64,000 bases of DNA from Cellulomonas shaoxiangyii (GTDB taxonomy: Bacteria > Actinomycetota > Actinomycetes > Actinomycetales > Cellulomonadaceae), in contig NZ_CP039291.1 in NCBI RefSeq assembly GCF_004798685.1, positions 3,286,001 through 3,350,000 of the forward strand, written 5' to 3'. The translations under genes were made by a program, and so were the position numbers. Below are positions 37,809 to 47,177 of the stretch, piece by piece. Under the pieces are notes generated by a model. It did not search any database and had not been told where the DNA came from. It saw only the letters and a program-made list of their open reading frames with translations. How positions within the stretch are numbered: the first letter of the stretch is position 1; every line of letters starts with the position of its first letter.

Positions 37809-40800
37809 ATGCCACGTCGTGCTCTCGCCGGCCTCGCTGCCGCCTCCGTCGTCCTCGCCACCGCGCTGCTCGCGCCGCCCGCGGCCGCGGCCCCACCACC
37901 GGACGAGCTGTCCGGCCTGCTCGTCGAGGACCGGGCCGTCCGCGTCGAGAAGGAGGGCGTCGGCGACGCCCTCGCGGACGCCACCGGACAGGTCACCGCG
38001 TTCGTCGAGCTCGACACCCCCGCGGGCGTCGAGGTCGCGGAGGACGGCGGCGCACCCGCCGACGTCCTGGCGGCCGCGGAGGTGACCGAGGCGAAGGCGG
38101 CCGAGGTCGTCCCCGCCGACGCGGGCGAGGCACGCGCCGCCGGCGCCGAGCCGACCCGCATCGCCACCCTCACCAACCTCGTCTCCGGCGCGCTCGTCGT
38201 CGGCGACGCCGCGCAGCTGCGCACGCTCGCCGACCGGCCCGACGTCGTCTCGGTCCGGCTCGTCGCCGAGCGCACGCTCGACAACGCCGCGCAGGTCGAG
38301 TTCACCCGTGCCCTCGCGACGTGGCAGGACACCGGCGTGCTCGGCACGGACGTCACCGTCGGCATCGTCGACACCGGGATCGACTACACGCACGCCGACT
38401 TCGGCGGCCCGGGCACGGTCGAGGCGTACGAGGCCGCGTACGGGGAGAACGGCTCGGGGCCGATCCCCGCGGGCTCGTTCGACCCGGAGAAGTTCCTCGG
38501 CGGCATCGACTTCGCCGGCCGCGACTACCACGCGGGCGGCACGCCCGCGCAGCGCGTGCCCGCGCCGGACGACAACCCCATCGACGTCAACGGCCACGGC
38601 TCGCACGTCGCCGGCACGGCCGCCGGGTTCGGCGTGACGCCCGACGGCGCGACGTTCCGCGGCGACTACAGCGCCCTCGAGACGGTCGCCGACTGGCCCG
38701 TCGGCCCGGGCACCGCGCCCGCCGCGCAGCTCTACGCGCTCAAGGTCTTCGGCGACATCGCCGGGTCCACGAACCTGACGTCGCTCGCGTTCGACCACGC
38801 GGCCGACCCGAACGGCGACGGCGACTTCAACGACCGCCTCGACGTGCTCAACCTCTCCCTCGGCGCGGCCGGCGCACCGGCCGACGACCCGGAGAGCCTC
38901 CAGGTCGGCGAGCTCACGGCGCTCGGCACGGTCGTCGTGCTCTCGGCCGGCAACGAGGGCGACGTCGAGGACATCGGCGGCTCCCCCGGCAACGGCTACG
39001 CGGGCCTGACGGTCGCGTGGTCGATCGGCAAGGACCTCGCGTTCGACGCCATGGAGGTCACCGAGGCGTCCGACCCCGCGCTCGTCGGCCGCCACGCCGG
39101 TCAGAACTCCGTCGCGTACTCCGGTGCGGACGTCACGGCGCCGGTCGCGTACGTCGGCCCGACGTTCGACGGCTGCACGCCGTTCACGCCGGAGCAGGCC
39201 GCCACGGTCGCCGGCAAGATCGCCTACCTGTGGTGGGACGACGACGACGCGACCCGCGCGTGCGGATCCGTCGTCCGGTTCAACAACGCGACGGCCGCGG
39301 GCGCGGTCGGCGTGCTGCTGCCCACCGAGGAGCGCATCTTCCCCGCCGGCATCTCGGGCAACGCCACGATCCCCGGCTTCCAGATGACCGCCGCCACCAC
39401 CGACGCGCTCCTGCCCGAGATCGAGGCCGGCACGCTGGTCGCGCGCATCGGCCCGTCGATGGCCCTGTCCACGCGGCAGGACGTCGGCGCCGACACCCTC
39501 AGCACGTCCTCCTCGCGTGGTGCGCACGGAACCGTCGGGTGGGCCAAGCCCGACGTCGCGGCGCCCGGCCAGCAGATCGTGTCGGCGGACGTCGGGTCGG
39601 GCAACGCCGGTGCGACGAGCAACGGCACGTCGATGGCCGCCCCCCACGTGGCCGGCATCGCCGCCCTCGTCAAGGAGGCCCGTCCGGGCTGGTCGGCCGC
39701 GCAGATCAAGGCCGGGATCATGAACACGGCGACGCACGACGTGTCGACGGAGCCCGGCGGCGACCTGTTCTACGGCCCCGCCCGGGTGGGCTCCGGCCGC
39801 GTCGACGCCCTCTCGGCCGTCACGAACGACACGCTCCTCTACAACGCGGAGCGCCCGCAGCAGGCCTCGGTCGGCTTCGGGGTCGTGCAGGTCGGCGCGG
39901 AGCCGGTGACGATCCGCAAGGCCGTCACGGTGCAGAACCTCGGCAGCACGGCGCGCACCTACACCACGTCGGTCACCGAGAGCACGACGTCCGGCGAGGC
40001 GTCCATCACCGCGAGCCCGGCGTCGCTGCGGGTCCGCGCGGGCGGCACGGGCATCGTCACGCTGACGTTCACGGCCGACCCGGCCACGCTGGCCCGGGAC
40101 ATCGACCCGACGCAGCAGGTGGAGCAGCTCGAGGGCCTCGCCCGCGAGTACGTCTCGCAGGTCTCCGGACGCCTGGTCCTCACCTCGGGCGGTCAGGAGT
40201 GGCGCCTGCCGGTCCAGGCCGCGCCCCGGCCCACGACCGACCTCGAGGCCCTGCCCGTGGCGTTCGCGGACGCCGGCGCGGAGACGGCCGAGCTCGCGAT
40301 CACGGGCCGCGACGTCGTCGCGGACGGCTGGTACGGGCTCGTCACGCCGCTCGTGCACGCCGCCGACAGCCCGCGCCTCGACGCGCTGCCGCCGAACGCG
40401 CAGACCTCGCCGTCGACCCTCGCCGCCGGCGACATCCGGCACGTGGGCTGGGCATCGACCGCTCCGGCGGTCGAGGCCGCCGGGGGCGACCCGACAGCCG
40501 ACGGCTACCTCGGCGTCGGCATCGCGACCGACGGCGACTGGGCCGTCGTCGGGCACGCGCTGCAGCCCCGCGTCCTGGTGGACACGGACGGCGACGGCGA
40601 GCCGGACGTCGTGAGCATCGTCACCAAGCTCGTCGACACCGACTACACCGTGGTCGAGACGTACGACCTCGAGACCGAGGACCTGATCGCCGGTCCGGAG
40701 CTCGCCTTCCCGTTCGCGGGCGAGATCGAGGCCGGGTCGTTCGACAACAACGTGCTCACCGTGCCGGTGCCGCTCGCGGCGCTCGGGGTCGAGCCGGGCA

Positions 40801-41933
40801 CGCAGGTCGGCGTCTGGGCCGCGATGTACAGCGAGTACGCGTTCCCCGCCGACGGCGTGATCGACCAGGTCGGGCCGTTCACGGTCGACCCGTACGACCC
40901 GCCGCTGTGGTTCGAGTCGAACATCGGCGCGGACTTCGTCTCGGCGTCGTTCGCCGGTGCGACGGTCGACGTCCACAAGGGCCCGGGTGCCGCCGACGCG
41001 CGGATCCTCGCGCTGCACCACCTCAACGGCACGGGCGACCGGGCCCAGGTCATCGACGTGACCGTGCCCGACGCGATCACCACGACGACGACGCTCGACG
41101 TCGAGTCGGCGTGGACGGCCGGCGAGGAGACGCTGTTCCAGATGACGGTGAGCCCGGGCGAGGCGACGGGGACGTTCCGCGTCTACGACGGCGAGACGCT
41201 CCTCGGTGAGACCGAGGTCGTCGACGGGGCCGGCGTGTGGGGCACCGCGTCGCTCGGCGCCGGGCCGCACGCGTTCCGGGCCGAGTACGTGCCGGACACG
41301 GCGCTGTACGCGGGGTCGACGTCGGAGGTGGTCGAGCGCGAGTTCGCCGCGTCGGCCTCGACGACGACGCTGCGGCTCTCCGCCTCGTCGGCCCGGTACG
41401 GCTCGCCCGTCACCGCGACCGTCACGGTCACCGGCCAGAGCTGGGCACCGTCCGGCCCGGTCGAGATCCGCGAGGGCAGCAGGGTCGTCGCGACCGGCGA
41501 GCTGACCGTCGACGGGCTCGTCGGCACCGCCACGGTCGAGCTGCCGCGGGACCTCGGGGCCGGCACGCACCGCCTCGTGGCCGTCTTCGGCGGCACGGCG
41601 GACCTCGCGCGGTCCCAGTCGGCCCGTGCCGACCTGCGCATCACGCGGGCCGCGTCCCGCGTGACGCTCTCGGCCGACACGTGGACCGTGCCGCGCGGCA
41701 GCACCCCGACCGTCACCGTGACGGTCGGCGGCACGGTCGAGGGGGCCCCCGCGGGCACCGGGTCGGTCCGCGTCCTGCTCGGCCTGCGTCCGCTGGACGT
41801 GGTGCAGCTCGCCGACGGCACGGCCCAGGTGACCCTGCCGGCGGTGCGCTCGACGAACGTCGTGACCGTGCTCTACGGCGGGGACGACGGCTACCTCCCG
41901 GGTGCCGCCGCGCAGGTGGTCCGCGTCGGCTGA
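37809..41933 (+). CDS. Large secreted subtilisin-like serine protease (S8)
   Basis: The 1374-residue protein starts with a signal peptide (about 1-27, ending PPAAAA). A propeptide region comes next, then an S8 catalytic domain with Asp188 (GIVDTGIDYTH), His263 (NGHGSHVAG), oxyanion-hole Asn382 (SAGNEGD) and Ser608 (NGTSMAAPHVAG). A PA domain (about 440-530) is inserted before the serine. Fn3-like segments and about three Ig-like repeats (from about 1090) follow; the tail lacks a sortase motif or anchor, so the enzyme is probably released. The internal ATG 37809 is used because the signal peptide begins there. It probably degrades extracellular protein. Confidence 0.92.
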   Translation: MPRRALAGLAAASVVLATALLAPPAAAAPPPDELSGLLVEDRAVRVEKEGVGDALADATGQVTAFVELDTPAGVEVAEDGGAPADVLAAAEVTEAKAAEVVPADAGEARAAGAEPTRIATLTNLVSGALVVGDAAQLRTLADRPDVVSVRLVAERTLDNAAQVEFTRALATWQDTGVLGTDVTVGIVDTGIDYTHADFGGPGTVEAYEAAYGENGSGPIPAGSFDPEKFLGGIDFAGRDYHAGGTPAQRVPAPDDNPIDVNGHGSHVAGTAAGFGVTPDGATFRGDYSALETVADWPVGPGTAPAAQLYALKVFGDIAGSTNLTSLAFDHAADPNGDGDFNDRLDVLNLSLGAAGAPADDPESLQVGELTALGTVVVLSAGNEGDVEDIGGSPGNGYAGLTVAWSIGKDLAFDAMEVTEASDPALVGRHAGQNSVAYSGADVTAPVAYVGPTFDGCTPFTPEQAATVAGKIAYLWWDDDDATRACGSVVRFNNATAAGAVGVLLPTEERIFPAGISGNATIPGFQMTAATTDALLPEIEAGTLVARIGPSMALSTRQDVGADTLSTSSSRGAHGTVGWAKPDVAAPGQQIVSADVGSGNAGATSNGTSMAAPHVAGIAALVKEARPGWSAAQIKAGIMNTATHDVSTEPGGDLFYGPARVGSGRVDALSAVTNDTLLYNAERPQQASVGFGVVQVGAEPVTIRKAVTVQNLGSTARTYTTSVTESTTSGEASITASPASLRVRAGGTGIVTLTFTADPATLARDIDPTQQVEQLEGLAREYVSQVSGRLVLTSGGQEWRLPVQAAPRPTTDLEALPVAFADAGAETAELAITGRDVVADGWYGLVTPLVHAADSPRLDALPPNAQTSPSTLAAGDIRHVGWASTAPAVEAAGGDPTADGYLGVGIATDGDWAVVGHALQPRVLVDTDGDGEPDVVSIVTKLVDTDYTVVETYDLETEDLIAGPELAFPFAGEIEAGSFDNNVLTVPVPLAALGVEPGTQVGVWAAMYSEYAFPADGVIDQVGPFTVDPYDPPLWFESNIGADFVSASFAGATVDVHKGPGAADARILALHHLNGTGDRAQVIDVTVPDAITTTTTLDVESAWTAGEETLFQMTVSPGEATGTFRVYDGETLLGETEVVDGAGVWGTASLGAGPHAFRAEYVPDTALYAGSTSEVVEREFAASASTTTLRLSASSARYGSPVTATVTVTGQSWAPSGPVEIREGSRVVATGELTVDGLVGTATVELPRDLGAGTHRLVAVFGGTADLARSQSARADLRITRAASRVTLSADTWTVPRGSTPTVTVTVGGTVEGAPAGTGSVRVLLGLRPLDVVQLADGTAQVTLPAVRSTNVVTVLYGGDDGYLPGAAAQVVRVG

Positions 41934-41949
41934 CCCGCACCGACCGGTC

Positions 41950-42000
41950 CCGAGGGCCGGTGCCGCCACGGACGTCCGTCCGGGCGACACCGGCCCTCGG
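41950..42000 (+). terminator. Terminator after subtilase gene
   Basis: A perfect 13-base stem (41950-41962 with 41988-42000) encloses a loop that can itself fold around the palindrome CGGACGTCCG. Confidence 0.75.
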
Positions 42001-42039
42001 TGTGTCAAGGGACCTCCTGAGGGCGCCGATGCAGCGCGC

Positions 42040-42672
42040 ATGGGCATCTTCGAGCACCGGACCCCGCCGCAGGGCGCCGTGCTGCCCACGCCGCACGGCC
42101 CCGGCGACTCCCCGCTCCCCGCCGACCCCGCAGACGGCGCCGGCGAGGCGACCGGTGCCGCCGGCGACTCCGCCGCAGATCCGGTCACTGCGGAGCCGGT
42201 CACCGCGGAGCCCGCCACCGCAGCGCCCGCCACCGCGCCGGCGCCGAGCGACCTCGGGCACACCGTCGACGACCTCAACCCGGCCGAGCGCATCTGGCTC
42301 GCCCAGCAGCGGACCCTCCTCGCGGACCTGTGCGACGACCCCGCGGACGCGGCGGCCGTCGCGGCGTTGTTCGACCGCGTGCGCACGCAGTGGTCCGAGG
42401 CGGCCGAGCGGCCCGACCACCGTCCCCTGGCCGACGCGTTCGGCGTGGCACTCGGCGACCTCGTCGTGGCGCAGGCGCCCGCCCTGCGGTGGGCCGCGGC
42501 CAGCGACCGCTACGGCACGGAGATCGTGCTCGCGCACGACGCACCGCAGGTGCTCGTGTACCCGCTCGCGTCGGTCGGCCAGTACTGGGAGGACGCGCGC
42601 CCCGGCTGGTTCGCGGCGCAGGTGGAGCGGCTCACGCAGACGGTCCGGGCGGCGCTGGACTCCGGGGGCTGA
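42040..42672 (+). CDS. DUF3806-type protein
   Basis: The 210-residue product has a disordered N-terminus with repeated VTAEPATAAPAT-like units and a C-terminal alpha/beta domain (about 75-205). Its pattern LADAFGVALGDLVVAQAPALRW then VLVYPLASVGQYWEDARPGWF matches DUF3806. The family is of unknown function. A second member is encoded at 55522. ATG 42040 is chosen, as no clear promoter or ribosome site resolves alternatives. It faces RNase H across a 12-base perfect palindrome. Confidence 0.75.
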   Translation: MGIFEHRTPPQGAVLPTPHGPGDSPLPADPADGAGEATGAAGDSAADPVTAEPVTAEPATAAPATAPAPSDLGHTVDDLNPAERIWLAQQRTLLADLCDDPADAAAVAALFDRVRTQWSEAAERPDHRPLADAFGVALGDLVVAQAPALRWAAASDRYGTEIVLAHDAPQVLVYPLASVGQYWEDARPGWFAAQVERLTQTVRAALDSGG

Positions 42673-42678
42673 CGACTT

Positions 42679-42702
42679 CGCCGGCGGCGCGCGCCGCCGG
42701 CG
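42679..42702. terminator. Perfect 24-base palindrome between convergent genes
   Basis: CGCCGGCGGCGC pairs with GCGCCGCCGGCG without interruption (42679-42702) five bases after the DUF3806 gene stop. A second inverted repeat (42737-42746 with 42782-42791) lies nearer RNase H. Together they can end transcription from both sides. Confidence 0.65.
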
Positions 42703-42836
42703 ACCGGACGACCCGCCCTCCCCCGGCGGGTCCCCCGGGCGGGACCTCGCGCACGTGCCGGCCCCCCTCCGGCGCGCGCGGGGTCCCGCCCGCCGTGGTG
42801 GTGGGACGCGCCCGGCGGTGCGGAACGCGCGGGGGC

Positions 42837-43493
42837 CTAGAAGAGGACGTCCGGCTCCGGTCGCTCGGTGGCCGACGGGGCCGTGGCGGACGGGGCCGCG
42901 GGGGACGCTGCCGGTGCGCCCGGGGCGGTCGCGGCGGGGGTGCGGGTGGTCGCTGCACGGGTACGGGTACCGGTCGCCGTCGCGGCACGCGTGCGCCGCG
43001 CCGGTGCCGCGCCGACGGGCTCGAGCACCGGCGTCGCGCGCATCGTCCCGGCGGGCAGCGTGCCCTCACGGGCAGCACGCGCGGCGACCCCGGCGAGCTC
43101 GTCCGCCCGCTCGTTGAAGCGGTCGCCGGTGTGCCCGCGGACCCAGCCGAACGTCACCGGCCCGGTCCGGTCCGTGATGGCGCGGTCGATGGCCTGCACG
43201 AGTCCGAGGTTCTGCACGGGTCCGCCGCCGGCCGTGCGCCAGCCCTTGCGCTTCCAGCCGGGCAGCCACTCCGACGCGCACTTGATCGCGTACTGCGAGT
43301 CGGCGACGACGCGCAGCGGCTCGTCCCCCGGGTGCGCGAGCACCGCCTCGAGCACGGCCATGAGCTCCGCGACCTGGTTGGTGCCGGAGCGGGCACCGCC
43401 GCTCGCGCTCGTGCCGTCGTGGTTGACCCACGCCCAGCCGATCGCCCCGCCGGGGTTGCGCAGGCAGGAGCCGTCCGTGCTGACCGTGATCAC
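42837..43493 (-). CDS. rnhA: Ribonuclease H (RNase HI) with disordered tail
   Basis: RNase HI removes RNA from RNA-DNA hybrids. Catalytic acidic residues are visible in VSTDGSC, QVAELMAVLEAV, VVADSQYAI and GHTGDRFNERADEL. The GTG at 43493 gives the usual short N-terminus (VITVSTDGSC), and CACGAT ends eight bases before it; a GTG six codons upstream (43511) is an alternative. After the domain (about 150 residues) comes a tail of about 68 residues of Ala/Thr/Arg/Pro ending EPDVLF, unusual for the family. It lies near a 5'-3' exonuclease gene, which fits RNA-primer or hybrid processing. Confidence 0.9.
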   Translation of the reverse strand: MITVSTDGSCLRNPGGAIGWAWVNHDGTSASGGARSGTNQVAELMAVLEAVLAHPGDEPLRVVADSQYAIKCASEWLPGWKRKGWRTAGGGPVQNLGLVQAIDRAITDRTGPVTFGWVRGHTGDRFNERADELAGVAARAAREGTLPAGTMRATPVLEPVGAAPARRTRAATATGTRTRAATTRTPAATAPGAPAASPAAPSATAPSATERPEPDVLF

Positions 43494-43547
43494 GGTCGAC
43501 GATCGTGCCACGCGCGCCGGGGACCGCCGAACCGCCCGACCGCCGCG

Positions 43548-44501
43548 TCAGGCGACCGCGCTGAGCGCCTCGACGACCCGTCGCACGCTCGACGACAGCC
43601 CCCACCGCTCCGCGAGCGCGACCAGCGCCTCCGGGTCGGCGGGCGTGGCGGGCAGCCGGTCGTCCGCGTCCGCGACGGGGGCGTCCGCGGCGACCCGGAC
43701 GACCGTGGGCGCCACGGCGAGGTAGTCGGCGGCCTCGGTGAGGCGGCGGCGCTGGGTCGGCGTGAGGCCGGCGTCGCCGGAGTCGCGGGCGGCGAGCACG
43801 CCCTCGAGCGAGCCGTACCGGTGGATCAGCGCGGCCGCGGTCTTCTCGCCGATCCCCGCGACCCCGGGCAGGCCGTCGCTCGCGTCGCCGCGCAACGTGG
43901 CCATGTCCGCGTACGCGCGGCCGGTCGGCACGGCGTACTTCTCCGCGAGCAGCGCCTGGTCGACGACGAGCAGGTCCTTGATGCCCTTGATCGTGTAGAG
44001 CACCCGCACGGGCACCTCGTCGTCGACCAGCTGGAACAGGTCCCGGTCGCCGGTGACCACGTCGACGGCGGCGCGCTCCCCCGCCGGGCGCGCGGTCTCG
44101 CGCGCGACCAGCGTCCCGATGACGTCGTCGGCCTCGAACCCGGGCGCACCCACGCGCGCGATGCCGAGCGCGGCGAGTGCCTCGACGATCACCGGCACCT
44201 GCGGCGACAGGGTGTCCGGCACCTCCTCGACCCCCGTCGTGCCGGGCCGCTCCTGCGCGACGCGGTGCGCCTTGTACGACGGGATCGCGTCGACCCGGAA
44301 CTGCGGCCGCCAGTCGTCGTCCCAGCAGGCGACGAGGCGCGTGGGCCGCCGGTCGGTCACCAGGCGGGCGATCATGTCGAGCAGCCCGCGCACCGCGTTC
44401 ACGGGTGTGCCGTCGGGCGCCTTCACCGAGTCGGGGACACCGAAGTACGCGCGGAAGTACAGCGACGCGGTGTCGAGGAGCAGCAGTCGTCCGGCGGCCA
44501 T
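43548..44501 (-). CDS. 5'-3' exonuclease (FEN-type)
   Basis: The 317-residue protein matches the stand-alone version of the DNA polymerase I 5'-nuclease domain. Metal-binding acidic clusters are LLLDTASLYFRAYFG, VACWDDDWR, FEADDVIGTLV, VTGDRDLFQLVDD and LRGDASDGLPGVAGIGEKTAAALI, the last being the helix-hairpin-helix. It would process flaps and RNA primers in replication and repair. Start: ATG 44501, six bases after TAGCGT, leaderless. RNase H is encoded just downstream. Confidence 0.93.
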   Translation of the reverse strand: MAAGRLLLLDTASLYFRAYFGVPDSVKAPDGTPVNAVRGLLDMIARLVTDRRPTRLVACWDDDWRPQFRVDAIPSYKAHRVAQERPGTTGVEEVPDTLSPQVPVIVEALAALGIARVGAPGFEADDVIGTLVARETARPAGERAAVDVVTGDRDLFQLVDDEVPVRVLYTIKGIKDLLVVDQALLAEKYAVPTGRAYADMATLRGDASDGLPGVAGIGEKTAAALIHRYGSLEGVLAARDSGDAGLTPTQRRRLTEAADYLAVAPTVVRVAADAPVADADDRLPATPADPEALVALAERWGLSSSVRRVVEALSAVA

Positions 44502-44507
44502 GGGCGA

Positions 44508-44513
44508 ACGCTA
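44508..44513 (-). promoter_or_regulatory. -10 element TAGCGT, leaderless promoter
   Basis: TAGCGT ends six bases before ATG 44501, just inside the inverted-repeat array upstream. Confidence 0.5.
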
Positions 44514-44566
44514 CCGACGCCCACCGACGCCCGCCCCGTTCGGGGCGCGCGCCTCGTCGGCGGGGC

Positions 44567-44639
44567 GCCGACCTCGTCACCGCGGTGCCGACCTCGTCAC
44601 CCGTGGCTGACGAGGTCGCGCCGCAGTGACGAGGTCGCG
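44567..44639. repeat. Two direct then two inverted copies of GACCTCGTCA
   Basis: Copies GCCGACCTCGTCACC at 44567-44581 and 44587-44601 (period 20) are followed by inverted copies TGACGAGGTCGCG at 44608-44620 and 44627-44639 (period 19). The inner pair makes a ten-base stem with a short loop, the outer pair a second, nested stem. It sits between the membrane partner of the sigma factor and the exonuclease promoter, and may be a terminator or a paired protein-binding array. Confidence 0.85.
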
Positions 44640-44654
44640 CAGCAGGTCACGCCG

Positions 44655-46313
44655 TCAGTCCACCGGGCTCAGGTCCAGCTGGTCCTGCGCGACGGCGATG
44701 ACGCTCCACGTCTGCCCGTCCGCGTCGGCGAGCTCCCACGCCGGCACGAGGACGGTCGCACCGTCCGGCGTCGTGAGGAGCGTGACGCCGAGGCGCGCGT
44801 CCACGAGCGTCACCTGCTGCACCGGCCAGGCGATCGGCGAGCCCGGTGCGGGCACCGGCGGGACCGTGGGCTCGGCCGGGGCCGGCTGCGGCTCGGCGGG
44901 CATGCTCCCGACCACGTCCTCCGTGCCGGCCCCCGCCGCGGCCGTGCGCGCCAGCGGGCTCACGCCGCCGAACGAGGCACCGAACCGCGGGTCGCCGAGC
45001 CGCTCGACCGCGTCCGTGGCGCTGACGACGTCGTACGTGCCGAGCTCGACGAGCGACGCGAGCGGGCCGGACGCGGACTGCACGCCGTCACCCGCGAGGC
45101 CGACCGTCCACGCGACGCCGGTCTGCGTGCCGTCGACGACCTGCGTCGCCTGCACGTTCACCAGCCCGGGCACGCCCGTCTCCTCGGCGACCGTGAGCTC
45201 GTAGCCCGCGGTGTCGACGCCGAGGCGGTCGAGGAGGTCACGGGCCGCCGCGACCGCCGCGTCGCCGGTCGGGGTCGCCGCCGGGTCGCACACGCTCGGG
45301 TCGGCCGGCGCGGGTTCCGGCACGGGTTCCGGCGCCGGCACGGGCAGGATCGACATGTCGGGGGCGACGGCCGGCTCGCCGGTCGCGTCGCCGGTGCCCG
45401 CGGCCGGACCCGCACCCTCGGCCGCCCCGCCGTCCAGCTCCTCCGGCAGGCCCGCCTGGCAGACGGACGGGTCGCGCGCGCGGTCGTAGAACCACAGGTT
45501 CGCCGTCCCGTCGCCGCCGATCGTCACGCTCGCCCCGGTGCCGTCGTTCGCGCCGACGACCCACTGCCCCCACTCGGCACGTGGCTCCCCCGGGACCCCG
45601 AGCACCTCGGCGGCGCGGCGGGCCGCCTCGGCCGTCGCGGCCGACGTGGCGTCGAACGCCCACGCCCGGGCCTCGCCCGGCTCCGTCGGCAGGCCCTCGC
45701 CGGTGAACGTCGTCCGCCAGCCGAAGCCGGGCGCGATCATGCTCCGCGCCGTGCCCGCGTCGGCTCCGGCGAGACCCTCGACGGTCGCCTCCGTGCCCAC
45801 CGCCTGGCCCTGCAGCGCGATCGGCGGCGCGGCGGGCGCGTCGCCGCCCGCGGCGCCGAGCGCGTAGCCGCCGCCACCCACGAGCACCGCCCCGGTCGCC
45901 ACCGCGGCGACCTGCAGCCAGCGCGCGGGGCGGCGGCGCGCGCGGGCCGCGGCGAGCTCGTCGGGGGCGGAGGGAGCGGGCCCGCCGGTGGTCGCTCCGG
46001 TGGGCCCGCCGGTGGTCACGCCGACGGCGACGCCCGTCGCGTCGGTCAGGCGCGCGTGCAGGCGCGGCAGGTCGGGCGTCGCACCCGCCGCCGGGTCGGC
46101 GGCGCGCACGCGCGCCAGGGCTGCGTCCTCGGCCTTGGCGGCGGCCTCCGTAGCGGCCTCCTCCGCGGCGGCGGCGGTCGTCGCGTCCGCAGTGGCCGCG
46201 TCCGCAGTAGCAGGGTCCGCGCCGGCGGCGACGGCGTCGGCCGTGTCGGGGCCGTCGCTGCCCGTCGCGGCGTCGTCGGGTGCGTCGTGCCGCGGGTCGC
46301 GCGTGTCGTCCAT
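44655..46313 (-). CDS. Single-pass membrane protein beside ECF sigma gene
   Basis: The 552-residue protein has an acidic Ala/Thr/Asp-rich cytoplasmic region, one transmembrane helix (about 132-155; LQVAAVATGAVLVGGGGYAL) and a large external part with Pro/Glu linkers. Position and topology suggest an anti-sigma factor for the ECF sigma gene just upstream, but the HxxxCxxC zinc motif of common anti-sigma factors is absent; the few cysteines are on the external side. GGAGG lies upstream of ATG 46313. The external region may bind an unknown signal. Confidence 0.75.
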   Translation of the reverse strand: MDDTRDPRHDAPDDAATGSDGPDTADAVAAGADPATADAATADATTAAAAEEAATEAAAKAEDAALARVRAADPAAGATPDLPRLHARLTDATGVAVGVTTGGPTGATTGGPAPSAPDELAAARARRRPARWLQVAAVATGAVLVGGGGYALGAAGGDAPAAPPIALQGQAVGTEATVEGLAGADAGTARSMIAPGFGWRTTFTGEGLPTEPGEARAWAFDATSAATAEAARRAAEVLGVPGEPRAEWGQWVVGANDGTGASVTIGGDGTANLWFYDRARDPSVCQAGLPEELDGGAAEGAGPAAGTGDATGEPAVAPDMSILPVPAPEPVPEPAPADPSVCDPAATPTGDAAVAAARDLLDRLGVDTAGYELTVAEETGVPGLVNVQATQVVDGTQTGVAWTVGLAGDGVQSASGPLASLVELGTYDVVSATDAVERLGDPRFGASFGGVSPLARTAAAGAGTEDVVGSMPAEPQPAPAEPTVPPVPAPGSPIAWPVQQVTLVDARLGVTLLTTPDGATVLVPAWELADADGQTWSVIAVAQDQLDLSPVD

Positions 46314-46436
46314 GGGGTCCTCCTGCCGGGGCGGTGCAGCGGGCCGGCCGGTCCGGGGGCCGGACGCCGCGGCTGCTCTCCTGCCCCGTCTGTGTCGTCG
46401 GGGGTGCGGCTCTTGCAGCGGGTCGGCGCCGGCTCC

Positions 46437-47063
46437 TCAGGCGTCGACGGCGGCGAACGCGGCCCGCAGCCGCGACCGCGCCCGCGAGAGGGCGGCGTCC
46501 GCCCCGCCACGCCCGGTGCCGAGGACCGCCGCGAGGGCGTCGCCCGTCAGCCCCTCCCAGGCGTGCAGCAGCAGCACCTCGCGGTCCCGCGCGGACAGCC
46601 CGGCCAGCACGGTCCGCACGGTGTCGTCCCGCACGGTCCGCAGCGCGGGGTCGTCACCGTCGGGCACGTCGGGAACCTCGGCGACCGGCACGGGGCGTCC
46701 CTTGCGGCGGTGGTTCGCCACGACGAAGCCCGCCGTCCGGTACAGCCACGGCAGCTCGGCGCCGTCCGGCACGTCGTCGCGCCGGCGCCAGGCGACGGTC
46801 AGCACGTCGGCCGTGAGGTCCTCCGCGTCCGACCGGCCCGCGCGGCGTGCGACGTACCGGTGCACCGCCGTGGCGTGCGCGCGCACGAGGGAGTCGAACC
46901 AGGCGCCGTCGTGGGCGGGCGGGGACGCACCGGCCGGACCGGCACCGGCGAGCGGAGCGGGCGGCGCGTCCGGGAGTGTGCCCCCGGGCGCGCCGCGGTC
47001 CCGGTCCGCCGCGGGCGCGGGCCCGCCGGGGACGACGTCGGCGTGCGGGGGGTGCGTCGGCAC
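46437..47063 (-). CDS. ECF-family RNA polymerase sigma factor
   Basis: The 208-residue protein has a disordered N-terminus (about 50 residues), sigma region 2 (VRAHATAVHRYVARRAGRSD through ELPWLYRTAGFVVANHRRK) and region 4 (LSARDREVLLLHAWEGLTG), without region 3, as in ECF sigmas. Start: GTG 47063 with GGGAG five bases upstream. It is followed by a membrane protein likely to control it. No autoregulated promoter motif could be identified by eye. Confidence 0.88.
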   Translation of the reverse strand: MPTHPPHADVVPGGPAPAADRDRGAPGGTLPDAPPAPLAGAGPAGASPPAHDGAWFDSLVRAHATAVHRYVARRAGRSDAEDLTADVLTVAWRRRDDVPDGAELPWLYRTAGFVVANHRRKGRPVPVAEVPDVPDGDDPALRTVRDDTVRTVLAGLSARDREVLLLHAWEGLTGDALAAVLGTGRGGADAALSRARSRLRAAFAAVDA

Positions 47064-47177
47064 TGCGGCTCCCGGCGGGTTCGGCGGCGGTGGCGGCGGT
47101 GCCCGTGAGCACCGCCCTCACCCCCTGGTGTCGCCACCTGCGCCGATCTTGCACCCGTCCGGCCACGGGACGCACGA

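Noticed and set aside
37686..42386. 1566-codon minus-strand frame opposite the subtilase
   Set aside because: The subtilase on the other strand has signal peptide, catalytic triad and PA domain; the opposite frame is low-complexity Arg/Val/Asp/Gly and overlaps it fully.
42330..47108. 1592-codon plus-strand frame over RNase H, exonuclease and sigma genes
   Set aside because: It is a shadow of several well-identified minus-strand genes and lacks any domain signature.
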